A stretch of 64,000 bases of DNA from assembly GCF_000328565.1 (NCBI RefSeq), contig NC_019966.1, positions 5,580,001-5,644,000 on the forward strand, in the 5' to 3' direction. Position 1 is the first letter of the stretch. Every line of letters starts with the position of its first letter. Below the pieces are notes generated by a model that saw nothing but the letters and a program-made list of their open reading frames with translations, ran no database searches and was not told where the DNA came from. The DNA is from Mycobacterium sp. JS623. Its GTDB lineage: Bacteria; Actinomycetota; Actinomycetes; Mycobacteriales; Mycobacteriaceae. The position numbers and the translations under genes were made by a program. Below, piece by piece: positions 25,945 through 34,996 of the stretch.

Positions 25945-25958
25945 CCTGCGGCTCTGCG

Positions 25959-26636
25959 TCAGCCGCCCGACCGGCACGATCCGAGGTACGCGTTGCATAG
26001 TGGCGCGGCCATCGCATCGAAGACCTGCGCGTCAGCAATGATGGGCCAGCCGACTTGCGCCGGCAGCGACGACCACATGGCCAACTCGACGACGGTGCTG
26101 CTGCCGGGGTGGGCTAACAGGTACTCATGCATGACCTGATGACCCGCATCGCTGACCACCGCAGCGACGCGACGGGGATCGTCGGTGGTGATCGACGGCG
26201 AAACCGCCGAGGCAGTCGACTGGCAGTCCTGCAGCCGTGACCTGGCCGTCTCCAGCACGGTCAGCGCCGTCGGGCCCCCGGTCGCCGTATCGCCGCGCCA
26301 ATGGAGCACCTGCACCAGGAGGTTCCACTGGCCCTGCTCGTGCAGCACCGGCGACCGCGCCGCGACGGCGAACGCACGCGGGTCGTTGGCAAGCAACGGG
26401 CTGCCGCACAGCGCCTCGAATCCGAACCGAGGCGACGGCGCCGTCACCGCCAGCCCTTCCAGGCCGGGCCAACGGTAGACCGGATACAGCGGGATGGACG
26501 TCGGCGCGATCCACGCCGAGTCCGGGATGGCGTCGCAAATTGGAGGACATTCGCCAGGGACCGCGCTCGCCGGCCACCCTGCAGGCGCGATCGCCAACCC
26601 GCAGGCCGCCACGGCCACCGCCAATAGCCATCGCAC
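25959..26636 (-). CDS. Secreted protein of unknown function
   Basis: 225 residues with a Sec signal (MRWLLAVAVAACGLAIAPAG, cleavage after about residue 25). The mature protein has six cysteines (CPPIC near the N-terminus, LCGSP, LQDCQS, LCNAYLGSC at the C-terminus), fit for disulfides outside the membrane. Not recognised; PRRVAAVVSDAGHQVMHEYL and WSSLPAQVGWP might serve as search strings. Followed by purS on the same strand, but the purS promoter lies between them. Confidence 0.7.
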   Translation of the reverse strand: MRWLLAVAVAACGLAIAPAGWPASAVPGECPPICDAIPDSAWIAPTSIPLYPVYRWPGLEGLAVTAPSPRFGFEALCGSPLLANDPRAFAVAARSPVLHEQGQWNLLVQVLHWRGDTATGGPTALTVLETARSRLQDCQSTASAVSPSITTDDPRRVAAVVSDAGHQVMHEYLLAHPGSSTVVELAMWSSLPAQVGWPIIADAQVFDAMAAPLCNAYLGSCRSGG

Positions 26637-26681
26637 GTCTTAACTTCCCCCCGCTCGCCCCTTGCGCGCCACAATATAGGC

Positions 26682-27335
26682 ATGCAATTGACGCATTTCG
26701 GCCATTCATGTTTACTCGCAAATTTCAAGGGCGAATCAGGTCAAGACACGACTGTCTTGTTCGATCCAGGAAACTTCTCCCACGGATTCGAGGGCGTCAC
26801 CGGCCTGTCGGCGATCCTGATCACCCACCAGCACCCCGATCACGCCGACACGGAACGCCTGCCGGCCCTCGTTGATGCCAACCCACAGGCCGCGCTGTAC
26901 GCCGACCCGCAGACTGCCGAGCAGCTCGGCGGGCCCTGGAAGGCCGTGCATGTCGGCGACGAGTTCAACGTCGGACACGTGACCGTTCGCGGCGTCGGCG
27001 GTCGGCACGCGGTGATTCACCCGGAAATCCCTGTGATCGACAACATTTCGTACCTCGTCGGGGATGGCTCGCACGCCGCACGGTTGATGCATCCCGGCGA
27101 CGCGTTGTTCACGCCGGGCGAGCCCGTCGATGTGCTCGCTACGCCCGCCGCGGCGCCGTGGATGAAGATCTCGGAGGCCGTTGAGTATCTACGCGCCGTC
27201 GCGCCCGCCCGCGCCGTGCCGATCCACCAGGCGATCATCGAGCCGAACGCCCGCGGCATCTACTACGGGCGACTCTCCGAGATGACCGATACCGACTTCC
27301 AGGTGCTCTCGGAGGAAGACGGCACAGAGTTCTAA
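26682..27335 (+). CDS. MBL-fold metal-dependent hydrolase (Rv0786c-type)
   Basis: 217 residues of the UlaG/RomA-like metallo-beta-lactamase superfamily. Metal ligands are in MQLTHFGHSC, ITHQHPDHAD and the later VGGRHAVIH and MHPGDALF motifs. Cytosolic zinc or manganese hydrolase; substrate unknown. CACAAT ends six bases before ATG 26682, suggesting a leaderless transcript. The 3' end overlaps the convergent flavoprotein by four bases. Confidence 0.85.
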   Translation: MQLTHFGHSCLLANFKGESGQDTTVLFDPGNFSHGFEGVTGLSAILITHQHPDHADTERLPALVDANPQAALYADPQTAEQLGGPWKAVHVGDEFNVGHVTVRGVGGRHAVIHPEIPVIDNISYLVGDGSHAARLMHPGDALFTPGEPVDVLATPAAAPWMKISEAVEYLRAVAPARAVPIHQAIIEPNARGIYYGRLSEMTDTDFQVLSEEDGTEF

Positions 27336-28975
27336 GCGGTTTCGCGCGCTGCGGCCCGTCCCGCCGCCCTGCCCGAGAACACACATCCACCGAGGAACGT
27401 GCCCTCCAGCGAGCGGTAGCCGTGCACGCCGCCTCCACCGAACCCGGCAGCCTCACCCGCCGCGTACAACCCGCCGAACACACTGCCGTCGGCCCGAAGT
27501 GCCCGCGAGTCCAGGTCGGTTTCCAAGCCGCCCAACGACTTACGGGTCAGGATGTGCAGCTTGACCGCGATCAGCGGCCCTGCTTTCGGATCGGTGAGCC
27601 GGTGCGGTGCGACGACGCGGGCGACCCGGTCGCCAAGGTAGTTGCGCGCCAGCCTGATCCAGGCGATCTGGGTGTCCTTCGTGAACCGGTTGGCAACCTC
27701 GCGGTCGCGGGCGGTGACCTCGGCCTCGACGGTAGTGTAGTCGAGCGGAACCACGTCGGGGACGGCGTTCATCGCGGACACCAAGTCCCGCAACGAGTTT
27801 GCGTTGACGAAGTCGACTCCCTTGTCGACGAACGCCTGCACCGGTGCCGGCGCGCCTCCCCGCCCCCTGGAGAGCACGTCACGCACGCTGCGGCCGGTGA
27901 GATCGGGGTTCTGCTCCTGCCCGGACAGTCCGAACTCCTTGCCGATGATGCGCGCGTTGAGGACGTACCAGGTGTAGTCCTGTCCGGTCTGCGAGATGTA
28001 CTCCAGCGTGCCCAGCGTGTCGAAGCCGGGATACAACGGCGACGGCAGCCGCTTGCCATGGGCGTCCAGCCACAGCGAGGACGGCCCTGGAATGATTCGG
28101 ATGCCGTGCAGCGGCCAGATCGGGTCGTAATTGGTGATGCCCTCGGTGTAATGCCACATCCGGTCGGCGTTGATGACGCGCGCCCCGGCGGTTTCGGTGA
28201 TGCCGATCATCCGTCCGTCGACGTGTGCGGGCACACCACTCAACAATTGTTCGGGCACCCTGCCCATCCGCTTCGGCCAATTCTGCCGGACCAGGTCATG
28301 GTTTCCGCCGATGCCGCCGCTGGCGACGATCACCGCCTGCGCGCGGAACTCGAAGTCGCCGACCGTGTTTCGTGACGACGCCACGCCGCGCGCCGCGGTC
28401 GTCGGCTCCAGCACCGCGCCGCGCACGCCGGTGACGGCGTTGTTTTCGACGATCAGCTCGTCGACGCGATGACGGTGCGCGAACCGCACCTTCGCATTGC
28501 CCAACAGCCGACGCGCGAAAACGTCGACGATCGCCGGGCCAGTCCCCCAGGTGATGTGGAAACGCGGCACTGAGTTGCCGTGGCCGCGGGCGTCATAGCC
28601 GCCACGCTCGGCCCAGCCGACGAGCGGAAAGGTCTGCAGCCCACGCTCGCGCAGCCAGCTGCGCTTCTCCCCCGCCGCGAAGTCGACGTACGCATGCGCC
28701 CACTGTCGGGGCCAGTGGTCCTCAGGCCGGTCGAAACCAGCCGTGCCCAGCCAGTCCTGCAGCGCCAACTCGTGGCTGTCGCGGATGCCGAGCCGCCGCT
28801 GCTCGGGGCTGTCGACGAAGAACAGCCCACCGAACGACCAGAACGCCTGACCGCCGATGTTGTTGGCGTTTTCCTGGTCGACGATCAGTACGCTCCGTCC
28901 TCGTTCGACCAGCTCGCAGGCGGCAACCAAGCCGGCCAGCCCGGCACCCACCACTATCACATCAGCGTCAGCCAT
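27332..28975 (-). CDS. FAD-dependent dehydrogenase of the ketosteroid-dehydrogenase / fumarate-reductase type (Rv0785)
   Basis: 547 residues. N-terminal FAD motif VVGAGLAGLVAACELVERG; second FAD region VIVASGGIGGNHD; C-terminal YAAGEAAGFGGGGVHGYRSLEG, as in Rv0785 and related KstD-like flavoproteins. It probably carries out an FAD-dependent dehydrogenation of an aliphatic ring or chain; the substrate is not proven and the family also includes fumarate-reductase-like enzymes. ATG 28975 is preferred to TTG 28984 because TACATT (minus, plus 28983-28988) ends seven bases before it. Confidence 0.85.
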   Translation of the reverse strand: MADADVIVVGAGLAGLVAACELVERGRSVLIVDQENANNIGGQAFWSFGGLFFVDSPEQRRLGIRDSHELALQDWLGTAGFDRPEDHWPRQWAHAYVDFAAGEKRSWLRERGLQTFPLVGWAERGGYDARGHGNSVPRFHITWGTGPAIVDVFARRLLGNAKVRFAHRHRVDELIVENNAVTGVRGAVLEPTTAARGVASSRNTVGDFEFRAQAVIVASGGIGGNHDLVRQNWPKRMGRVPEQLLSGVPAHVDGRMIGITETAGARVINADRMWHYTEGITNYDPIWPLHGIRIIPGPSSLWLDAHGKRLPSPLYPGFDTLGTLEYISQTGQDYTWYVLNARIIGKEFGLSGQEQNPDLTGRSVRDVLSRGRGGAPAPVQAFVDKGVDFVNANSLRDLVSAMNAVPDVVPLDYTTVEAEVTARDREVANRFTKDTQIAWIRLARNYLGDRVARVVAPHRLTDPKAGPLIAVKLHILTRKSLGGLETDLDSRALRADGSVFGGLYAAGEAAGFGGGGVHGYRSLEGTFLGGCVFSGRAAGRAAARETA

Positions 28976-28999
28976 GGCCGCCAATGTAGCGGTCCCGGG

Positions 29000-29704
29000 T
29001 CAGGCGGCGTCTGTCAGCGCGGGATACGGATCCCAGTGGTAGACGGATGGCGAACATTGGTGCATCAGCGCCAAGTCGACGGCGTCGAGCATGGCCTGCC
29101 GCGGTCCCGGCCTGCGCAGGTGCCGAGCGGCGACCGCGACGCGGACGACACCGTCGCGGCGCGCCGTGCGTTCGGCCGACAGCACCAGCGTCCGACACCA
29201 CCACGGCTCGCTCAAGAACCCCTCGCCGATACCGAGCACCCGGCCCCGCACCGTCGTCTGACGAACCAAATCGGTGATCCCGCTGACCCCTGCCAGCAGT
29301 CGAAACCCATTGCGGGGCAACGCCATCAGGGTGCCTTGTGAAACGGTCCAGCCCGGTGCGGCGAACAATCGGGTGCGCAGCCCCAGGTGTTCGAGCACCC
29401 GGTCGGCCGCCATCAGCCGCAGATTGGCTTCGTGCGCAGGCAATGTCGCGAACTCGCCGCGTCGCTTCTTGGTGGCTGCCTCGTCGAAGCCGTGCAACAC
29501 GATCGCATCGCCTTGCTCACGTCGCTGCGCCAGCCACTCGACCGTCGCCCCATCGGAGTCGAGTCGGTAGCCGCCCTTGATTCGCGGCGCCACCAGAAAT
29601 GAAGCAGGCACGTCGCGTTCGTCGAGCTGGCGGCAAAACGCATCGACGTCGGCCACTGTGCGATCGCTGATCCCGGAAATCGAGACGATCAGTTGTCCAG
29701 CCAC
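29000..29704 (-). CDS. DUF2334 polysaccharide-deacetylase-like protein (Rv0784)
   Basis: 234 residues. N-terminus QLIVSISGISDRTVADVDAF, a conserved LHGFDE motif and RTRLFAAPGWTVSQGTL are typical of DUF2334, a branch of the NodB/polysaccharide deacetylase fold. The canonical metal Asp-His-His triad is not fully obvious. Position matches Rv0784. It starts with GTG at 29704 and ends 24 bases before the flavoprotein, so they may be co-transcribed. Confidence 0.75.
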   Translation of the reverse strand: MAGQLIVSISGISDRTVADVDAFCRQLDERDVPASFLVAPRIKGGYRLDSDGATVEWLAQRREQGDAIVLHGFDEAATKKRRGEFATLPAHEANLRLMAADRVLEHLGLRTRLFAAPGWTVSQGTLMALPRNGFRLLAGVSGITDLVRQTTVRGRVLGIGEGFLSEPWWCRTLVLSAERTARRDGVVRVAVAARHLRRPGPRQAMLDAVDLALMHQCSPSVYHWDPYPALTDAA

Positions 29705-29749
29705 GTATTCAGTGTGGCAACGTCAGGTGTCCCAACGGTTTACAACACG

Positions 29750-29766
29750 TGGTCAGCAGTTGACCA
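29750..29766. terminator. Hairpin after glutathione peroxidase gene
   Basis: TGGTCA (29750-29755) and TGACCA (29761-29766) are inverted arms with a five-base loop, directly beyond the stop codon at 29768. Likely ends the TetR-peroxidase transcript. Confidence 0.35.
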
Positions 29767-29767
29767 T

Positions 29768-30259
29768 CTATCGCGGCAGGACGGCCTCGATGGCCGCGAT
29801 CACCTCGGGTGCGTCGGGAGCGGTGCGCGGCCGGAACCGGTTGACCACCTGGCCACCCGGTGCGAGCAGGAACTTTTCGAAGTTCCATTGGATGTCGCCC
29901 GCCTCGCCGCTGTCGTCGGTGGCCTTGGTGAGTTCCGCATAGAGCGGATGGCGGTCGGCGCCGTTGACGTCGGTCTTGGCGAGCAGCGGGAACGTCACGC
30001 CGTAATTGGTCGAACAGAATGTCTGGATCTGCTCGGCCGTGCCCGGCTCCTGACCCATGAACTGGTTGCACGGCACGCCGATGACTGTCAGACCGCGGTC
30101 GCCGTAATCTTTCGCCAGCTGCTCCAGCGCGGTGTATTGCGGGGTGAGGCCGCATTTCGACGCGACGTTCACCACCAGCGCGGCGCCGTCTGCGAGCTCG
30201 GCAAGCGTGGTGGCTCGCCCGTCCAGCGTCGTCAGGGCGATTTCGTTCAGCGAAGTCAT
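29768..30259 (-). CDS. Glutathione-peroxidase-family thiol peroxidase
   Basis: 163 residues, thioredoxin fold. The peroxidatic cysteine is in NVASKCGLTPQY, followed by the GPx landmarks VPCNQFMGQEPG and WNFEKFL. As a Cys-type enzyme lacking selenocysteine it most likely uses thioredoxin or a low-molecular thiol as reductant; CNQF Cys may be the resolving residue. Lies 9 bases after a TetR gene on the same strand, so it is probably regulated with it. Confidence 0.9.
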   Translation of the reverse strand: MTSLNEIALTTLDGRATTLAELADGAALVVNVASKCGLTPQYTALEQLAKDYGDRGLTVIGVPCNQFMGQEPGTAEQIQTFCSTNYGVTFPLLAKTDVNGADRHPLYAELTKATDDSGEAGDIQWNFEKFLLAPGGQVVNRFRPRTAPDAPEVIAAIEAVLPR

Positions 30260-30268
30260 ACCGGCACA

Positions 30269-30826
30269 TTAACCGTTCTTGAAAAGCATTCCCGCGACAC
30301 GGTGCACCAATGCGATCGGATCCGAGTCGTCATCTATCGCCTTGTTGAGCCACAGCAGCGAAAAGCCATGCACCAGAGACCATGCCGCCAAGGCCGCGGC
30401 CTGTGGATCGCCTTTGGCGCGCGAATCGTCGAGCGTGCCGACGCCCCGGACAAGCTCTGTCCCAGCGGCGCTCACCGCGGCGATCAGCTCCTGGTCGTCT
30501 GGATTCAGCAGCGAGCTGTCGAACATCACCGCGTAGTGGCCGGGATGGGCGAGCGCGAACCGCACATACGCCAGCGCGGCTTCGATGAAGTCCGGGCGGG
30601 CACCCTTCAGCGCCTCAGCCAGCAGCCGCCAACCCTCGGCAGCCAATGCGGTGAACAAGCCGCGACGGTCGGTGAAGTGATGCGCAGGGGCGGCGTGTGA
30701 GACACCGGCCTCACGCGCGAGTTCGCGCAGCGAGATCCCGTCGGCGCCGCGTTCGGCCACCAGGGTGGCGGCCTTGGCCAATATGACGGCCTTCAGATCG
30801 CCGTGGTGATAAGAATCCCTGCTCAT
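30269..30826 (-). CDS. TetR-family regulator (WHG domain type)
   Basis: 185 residues from ATG 30826. The DNA-binding region is LVAERGADGISLRELAREAG with VSHAAPAHHFTDRRGLF as the recognition segment. The ligand domain resembles the WHG TetR C-terminus. I chose MSRDSYHHGD; a TATGAT -10 (minus, plus 30834-30839) ends seven bases before it, giving a leaderless message, whereas 30838 is inside that box. The divergent region to doxX has two direct-repeat operator candidates, so it likely controls itself, the peroxidase gene and doxX. Confidence 0.88.
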   Translation of the reverse strand: MSRDSYHHGDLKAVILAKAATLVAERGADGISLRELAREAGVSHAAPAHHFTDRRGLFTALAAEGWRLLAEALKGARPDFIEAALAYVRFALAHPGHYAVMFDSSLLNPDDQELIAAVSAAGTELVRGVGTLDDSRAKGDPQAAALAAWSLVHGFSLLWLNKAIDDDSDPIALVHRVAGMLFKNG

Positions 30827-30833
30827 GGCCGCC

Positions 30834-30900
30834 ATCATAACCCGGAATCTTGACAGTGCCTAGATCGCTCGATTACGTTGCATCTTGACATTGTCTAGAT
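30834..30900. promoter_or_regulatory. Divergent promoter with two direct-repeat operators
   Basis: TTGACAGTGCCTAGAT (30850-30865) and TTGACATTGTCTAGAT (30885-30900) match at 14 of 16 positions, 35 bases apart. The first contains the doxX -35 (TTGACA) with -10 TTACGT at 30873-30878, and also overlaps the -35 region of the leftward TetR promoter (TATGAT at 30834-30839). The second sits at the doxX transcription start. The core GACATTGTC is itself palindromic. Confidence 0.65.
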
Positions 30901-30911
30901 AGGAACTTGCA

Positions 30912-31361
30912 ATGGCCGTCATCGTCACTTTGGTCCTCGGCACGCTGGGTGCTCGCCTGGTCGGCTGGTTCGGAGTCGACTACGTCGACAGCTGGCCGCA
31001 AGCGTTTGCGGTCGGGATGGCCGCGATGTTCCTGATGACCGGGGTCGCGCACTTCGTGAACCCGCTTCGGCGCGACATGATCGCGATCGTGCCGCCGCGG
31101 CTGCCCGCCCCCGGCCTGCTCGTCACGATCACCGGCGTGCTCGAACTGGTCGGCGCGGCCGGACTGGCGTACCCGCCGACCCGCGTTGCCGCGGCGGTAG
31201 GCCTGTTCGCCTTGATGCTGGTGATGTTGCCCGCCAACATCTACGCGGCGCGGATGCCCAACCCGCCGAAGTCGATGACGTCGCGGCTGGATGTGCGCAC
31301 GGTCGAGGAGGTCGTGTACCTAGCCGCTGCCGTCGTGGTTTGCCTTGGCAGCATCCAGTAG
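30912..31361 (+). CDS. DoxX-family membrane protein
   Basis: 149 residues with about four membrane helices (VIVTLVLGTLGARLVGWF, AVGMAAMFLMTGVAHFV, LLVTITGVLELVGAAGLAY, VAAAVGLFALMLVMLPANI). The MTGVAHFVNP and GVLELVGAAGLAYP segments mark the DoxX/DoxD group, members of which take part in membrane redox and thiol-stress defence in mycobacteria. Its promoter carries the TetR operators, which suggests a joint stress response with the adjacent peroxidase. RBS AGGAAC. The 3' end overlaps the convergent oligopeptidase by 42 bases. Confidence 0.82.
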   Translation: MAVIVTLVLGTLGARLVGWFGVDYVDSWPQAFAVGMAAMFLMTGVAHFVNPLRRDMIAIVPPRLPAPGLLVTITGVLELVGAAGLAYPPTRVAAAVGLFALMLVMLPANIYAARMPNPPKSMTSRLDVRTVEEVVYLAAAVVVCLGSIQ

Positions 31362-33425
31362 CCAGGCGTACTGAAAGGCGGCTTCCTTCCAGCGCTCGTA
31401 GCGCCCACTGATCCCGCCGTGGCCGGCATTCATCTCGGTCTTGAGCAATACCGGGCGATCGTCGGTCTTGGTATGCCTAAGCGCCGCAACCCATTTCGCA
31501 GGTTCGACATAAAGCACCCTGGTGTCGTTCAACGACGTCATCGCGAGAATCGCCGGATAGTCCTTCGCCTCGATGTTCTCGTAGGGCGAGTAAGACTTCA
31601 TGTAGTGGTAGACATCCTCGTTTTCCAACGGGTTTCCCCACTCGTCCCATTCGGTCACTGTCAGGGGCAGCGACGGGTCGAGGATGGTCGTCAGGGCGTC
31701 GACGAAGGGCACCGCTGCCAGAATGCCCGCGAACAACTCCGGCGCCATGTTGGCAACGGCGCCCATCAGCAACCCGCCCGCGCTGCCGCCAAACGCGACC
31801 AGGTTCTCCGGCCGCGTCACGTCGGTCTGAATGAGATGGCTTGCCACGACAATGAAATCGGTGAAGGTGTTTCGCTTCTCCAACAGCTTGCCGTGCTCGT
31901 ACCACGGCCGACCAAGCTCTCCGCCGCCCCGCACGTGCGCGACGGCGAACACCATGCCGCGGTCCAGCAGCGAGAGCCGGGCAATGGAGAACCGCGGATC
32001 CTCGCACGACTCGTAGGCGCCGTAGCCATACAGCAGCGTCGGCGCGGGATAGGGCACGCCGATGCGGTGGATGATCGAAATCGGCACCCGTGCGCCGTCT
32101 GGGGCGAGGGCCCAGTCTCGGCGCTCGACATACTCGTCCGGGTGGTAGTCGCCGAGCACCGGCTGCTCTCGCAGCAGCGTGCGTTCACCGCTGGCGAGGT
32201 CGATGTCATAGATGCGCACCGGAATCACGAATGACGTCGCGCCGATCCGCAGCTTGGGTGAGCTCCAGTTCGGGTTGGCCGAAATCCCTGCCGACATCAA
32301 CTCGGAGTCGAACGTGATGTCCTCGGGATGGCCGTAGTCGCCGTCGGCGTAGATCGGCCACAGCTGGATCCGCGGCAGTGCCTCGCTGCGGTAGCTGACT
32401 ACCAAATGGCCCTCGAACGCGTCCACCGCGTCGAGCCGCACATCGTCGCGATGCTCGATCAGCGTGCGAAATGTGTTGGGATCACTGACGGGAGCCTCGA
32501 CGAGCGTGAAGTTCTCGGCACCGTCGTTGTGCAGGATCAGGAACCGGTCCTCGCCGCCCACGATCGCGTGCTCGACGGAATACTCGACCAGCTCACGGCG
32601 CGGCCAGATGGTAGTGAACTCGGCCTCACCGTCGGCGGCGTCGCCATAACGCATTTCGGTGGTGACGGCGCTGCCCGCCGCGATGATGAGGTATTTGTTG
32701 CTTCGGGTACGCCCGACCGCGAGCCAGAACTTCTCGTCGGGCTCGTGGTAGACCCTCTGGGCGGGCAGGCCTGCGCCGAGTCGGTGCCGCCATACGGTGT
32801 CTGGGCGCCACGCCTCGTCGACTGTCACGTAGTAGACGGTGCGGTTGTCCGCGGCCCAGGTGGCACCGGCGGCGATCCCTACGATCTCGTCGTCGTATAG
32901 CAATCCGGTTCGTAAGTCTTTGAACCGCAACGTGTATCGCTCGTCACCCTTGACGTCCACCGAGTAGGCCAGGATGTTGCCGTCCAGGCTGACGCTGGCT
33001 GCGCCGAGTGCGAAGAAGTCATGCCCTTCGGCCTCGACGTTCTCGTCCAGCAGGATCTGCTCACCAGGAATCTCGGTGTCCTCGTCGAGCAGCGGCGGAA
33101 CCCAGTCGTCGGGATCGGTGACGGGGCAACGGCATTGCACGCTGTACTGCTTGCCCTCGAAGCTTCTGCCGTAGTACCACCACTCGCCGCGTCGGGTCGG
33201 TACCGACAGATCGGTTTCCTTGGTGCGGGCCTTGATCTCGTCGAAGATCTTCTGCCGCAACGGGGCCAGGCCCTCGGTCGCGTGTTCGGTGTAGTCGTTC
33301 TCGGCCTTCAGGTAGTCGATGACTTCGGGGTTGTCCTTGTCGCGCAGCCACTCGTAGGGGTCGATGAACACGTCGCCGTGATGTTCGCGACGAGTGTCGA
33401 TTCTCTTGGCTTCGGGTGGTTTCAC
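31320..33425 (-). CDS. ptrB: Oligopeptidase B-type prolyl oligopeptidase (S9A)
   Basis: 701 residues, full length. An N-terminal seven-bladed propeller (about 70-410) is followed by the alpha/beta hydrolase domain. The triad is Ser548 (GGSAGG), Asp634 (SLNDTRV) and His669 (NAGHGG). It cleaves short peptides, in oligopeptidase B after Arg or Lys. In M. tuberculosis I recall this gene split into two (ptrBa/ptrBb, Rv0781-Rv0782); here it is one intact frame. ATG 33425 overlaps the purC stop (ATGA), so it is translated from the purC message. Confidence 0.93.
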   Translation of the reverse strand: MKPPEAKRIDTRREHHGDVFIDPYEWLRDKDNPEVIDYLKAENDYTEHATEGLAPLRQKIFDEIKARTKETDLSVPTRRGEWWYYGRSFEGKQYSVQCRCPVTDPDDWVPPLLDEDTEIPGEQILLDENVEAEGHDFFALGAASVSLDGNILAYSVDVKGDERYTLRFKDLRTGLLYDDEIVGIAAGATWAADNRTVYYVTVDEAWRPDTVWRHRLGAGLPAQRVYHEPDEKFWLAVGRTRSNKYLIIAAGSAVTTEMRYGDAADGEAEFTTIWPRRELVEYSVEHAIVGGEDRFLILHNDGAENFTLVEAPVSDPNTFRTLIEHRDDVRLDAVDAFEGHLVVSYRSEALPRIQLWPIYADGDYGHPEDITFDSELMSAGISANPNWSSPKLRIGATSFVIPVRIYDIDLASGERTLLREQPVLGDYHPDEYVERRDWALAPDGARVPISIIHRIGVPYPAPTLLYGYGAYESCEDPRFSIARLSLLDRGMVFAVAHVRGGGELGRPWYEHGKLLEKRNTFTDFIVVASHLIQTDVTRPENLVAFGGSAGGLLMGAVANMAPELFAGILAAVPFVDALTTILDPSLPLTVTEWDEWGNPLENEDVYHYMKSYSPYENIEAKDYPAILAMTSLNDTRVLYVEPAKWVAALRHTKTDDRPVLLKTEMNAGHGGISGRYERWKEAAFQYAWLLDAAKANHDGSG

Positions 33426-34309
33426 GGCTTGATCCAGTCGCTGAACTTGCGGCCCGAGATGCGTTCGTAGGCCTCGATATAGCGGGCACGGGTGGCGTCG
33501 ACGATGTCGGGTGGCAGCGGTGGTGGCGGCTTGTCGCCGTTGCGGTCCCAGCCGGACTCCGGGCCGGTGAGCCAGTTGCGGACGAACTGCTTGTCGAAGC
33601 TCTGCTGGACCACGCCTTCCTGGTATTCGTCGGCGCGCCAGTATCGGCTGGAGTCGGGCGTGAAGACCTCGTCGGCCAGTCGAAGATTTCCGTGCTTGTC
33701 CACGCCGAACTCGAACTTGGTGTCGGCGACGATAATGCCTTTCGTCAGCGCGTGATCGGCGCCCTGGATATAGGTCTGCAAGGTCTTTTCGCGAAGCTGG
33801 TTGGCCCTGACCGCACCGACCAGTTCGATCACGTCATTGAACGTGATGTTCTCATCGTGTTGTCCCAGTTCGGCTTTGGTGGCCGGGGTGAACAGGGGCT
33901 GGAGGAACTTGCTGGCCTCCGACAGTCCAGGCGGCAGCGCGATGCCGCACACCTTCCCGGTCTTCTGGTAATCGGTCAGGCCCGAGCCGGTCAGGTAGCC
34001 GCGGGCGACGGCCTCGACGGGCAGCATCTCGAGCTCCTGGACGACCAGTGCGCGGCCGAGCACCTCCTGCGGAATGCGCTCGTCGTCGGGCGGCCCTGCC
34101 AGGTGGTTGGGCGCCGCGACGTGGTCGAAGAAAAAGACGCTCATCGCGGTCAGGATGCGGCCCTTGTCGGGTATCTCGGAGTCGAGGATGTAGTCGTATG
34201 CCGAGATTCGGTCCGTGGCGACGAACAGCAGGGTCTCGTCGTCGATGCGGTACAGCTCGCGAACCTTGCCGCTGGCCAGATGTTCGTAGTCCGACAGAGA
34301 CGGGCGCAT
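33422..34309 (-). CDS. purC: SAICAR synthase
   Basis: 295 residues. Joins CAIR and aspartate with ATP, step eight of the pathway. Signatures: [27 protein letters not shown] at the N-terminus, [12 protein letters not shown], and [10 protein letters not shown] with [14 protein letters not shown]. The ATG at 34309 is preceded by TAGGCT (minus, plus 34316-34321) ending six bases before it: leaderless. Heads a two-gene operon with ptrB. Confidence 0.96.
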   Translation of the reverse strand: MRPSLSDYEHLASGKVRELYRIDDETLLFVATDRISAYDYILDSEIPDKGRILTAMSVFFFDHVAAPNHLAGPPDDERIPQEVLGRALVVQELEMLPVEAVARGYLTGSGLTDYQKTGKVCGIALPPGLSEASKFLQPLFTPATKAELGQHDENITFNDVIELVGAVRANQLREKTLQTYIQGADHALTKGIIVADTKFEFGVDKHGNLRLADEVFTPDSSRYWRADEYQEGVVQQSFDKQFVRNWLTGPESGWDRNGDKPPPPLPPDIVDATRARYIEAYERISGRKFSDWIKP

Positions 34310-34315
34310 CGGGCC

Positions 34316-34321
34316 AGCCTA
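34316..34321 (-). promoter_or_regulatory. -10 box for leaderless purC
   Basis: TAGGCT on the minus strand, six bases before the purC ATG, in the 30-base gap shared with the divergent membrane-protein gene. Confidence 0.55.
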
Positions 34322-34339
34322 TCTGCTGGGATCAATCCC

Positions 34340-34957
34340 ATGACGTCCCGTTACGTGCCTTATGCCACCACCCCGACGCGACTGGTCCGGCAGCTGATCA
34401 GCGACGTTGTGGTGATCGTCTGGACAACCGTGTGGGTGCTGGTCGGGATCGCGGTACACACCGCCGTTGCGAGCATCGCCGAAGTCGGTCGCCAGGTCGA
34501 GACCGGGGCCAACGGCGTGGCCCACAATCTCGACTCGGCTGGAGACCGCACCGGCCATATCCCGCTCATCGGCGATGCACTGAGCAAGCCGCTGCGTGCG
34601 GCCAGCGACGCCGCGCTCGACATCGCCGGCGGCGGACACACCTTGGACACCACGGCGTCGTGGCTGGCGTGGGTGCTGGCCATCGCGGTGGCCGCGCCGC
34701 CGATCCTCTTCGTCGCGCTGCCCTGGCTGTTTGTGCGGGTGCGGTTCTTCCGTCGCAAGTGGACGGCGTTGACGTTGGCGGCCACGCCCGCCGGCGAACA
34801 GCTGCTCGCGCTGCGCGCGCTGGCCAATCGGCCACTGGCCAAGCTCGCGGCCATCCATTCCGACCCCGTCGGTGCCTGGCGCAGCCAGGACAGCGCCGCG
34901 ATCCAGGGCCTGGCGGCGCTGGAACTCCGCGCAGCCGGCGTCCGCCGCCGCCGCTAA
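34340..34957 (+). CDS. Integral membrane protein, Rv0779c-type
   Basis: 205 residues. Two clear membrane segments: VVVIVWTTVWVLVGIAVHTAVA (about 23-44) and WLAWVLAIAVAAPPILFVALPW (about 110-131), separated by a helical extracytoplasmic stretch (DRTGHIPLIGDALSKPLRAA) and ending in a basic cytosolic tail. Matches Rv0779c in length and position. Function unknown. I selected ATG 34340; the upstream frame to 33416 is antisense to purC. Confidence 0.8.
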   Translation: MTSRYVPYATTPTRLVRQLISDVVVIVWTTVWVLVGIAVHTAVASIAEVGRQVETGANGVAHNLDSAGDRTGHIPLIGDALSKPLRAASDAALDIAGGGHTLDTTASWLAWVLAIAVAAPPILFVALPWLFVRVRFFRRKWTALTLAATPAGEQLLALRALANRPLAKLAAIHSDPVGAWRSQDSAAIQGLAALELRAAGVRRRR

Positions 34958-34996
34958 CCCGCGATTTGTGGAGTCCTAGCGTCGGTCACCGCCGGT

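Noticed and set aside
28236..28252. CAACAATTGTT inside the flavoprotein gene, like the operator at 12520
   Set aside because: It lies in coding DNA and lacks the full symmetry; most likely chance.
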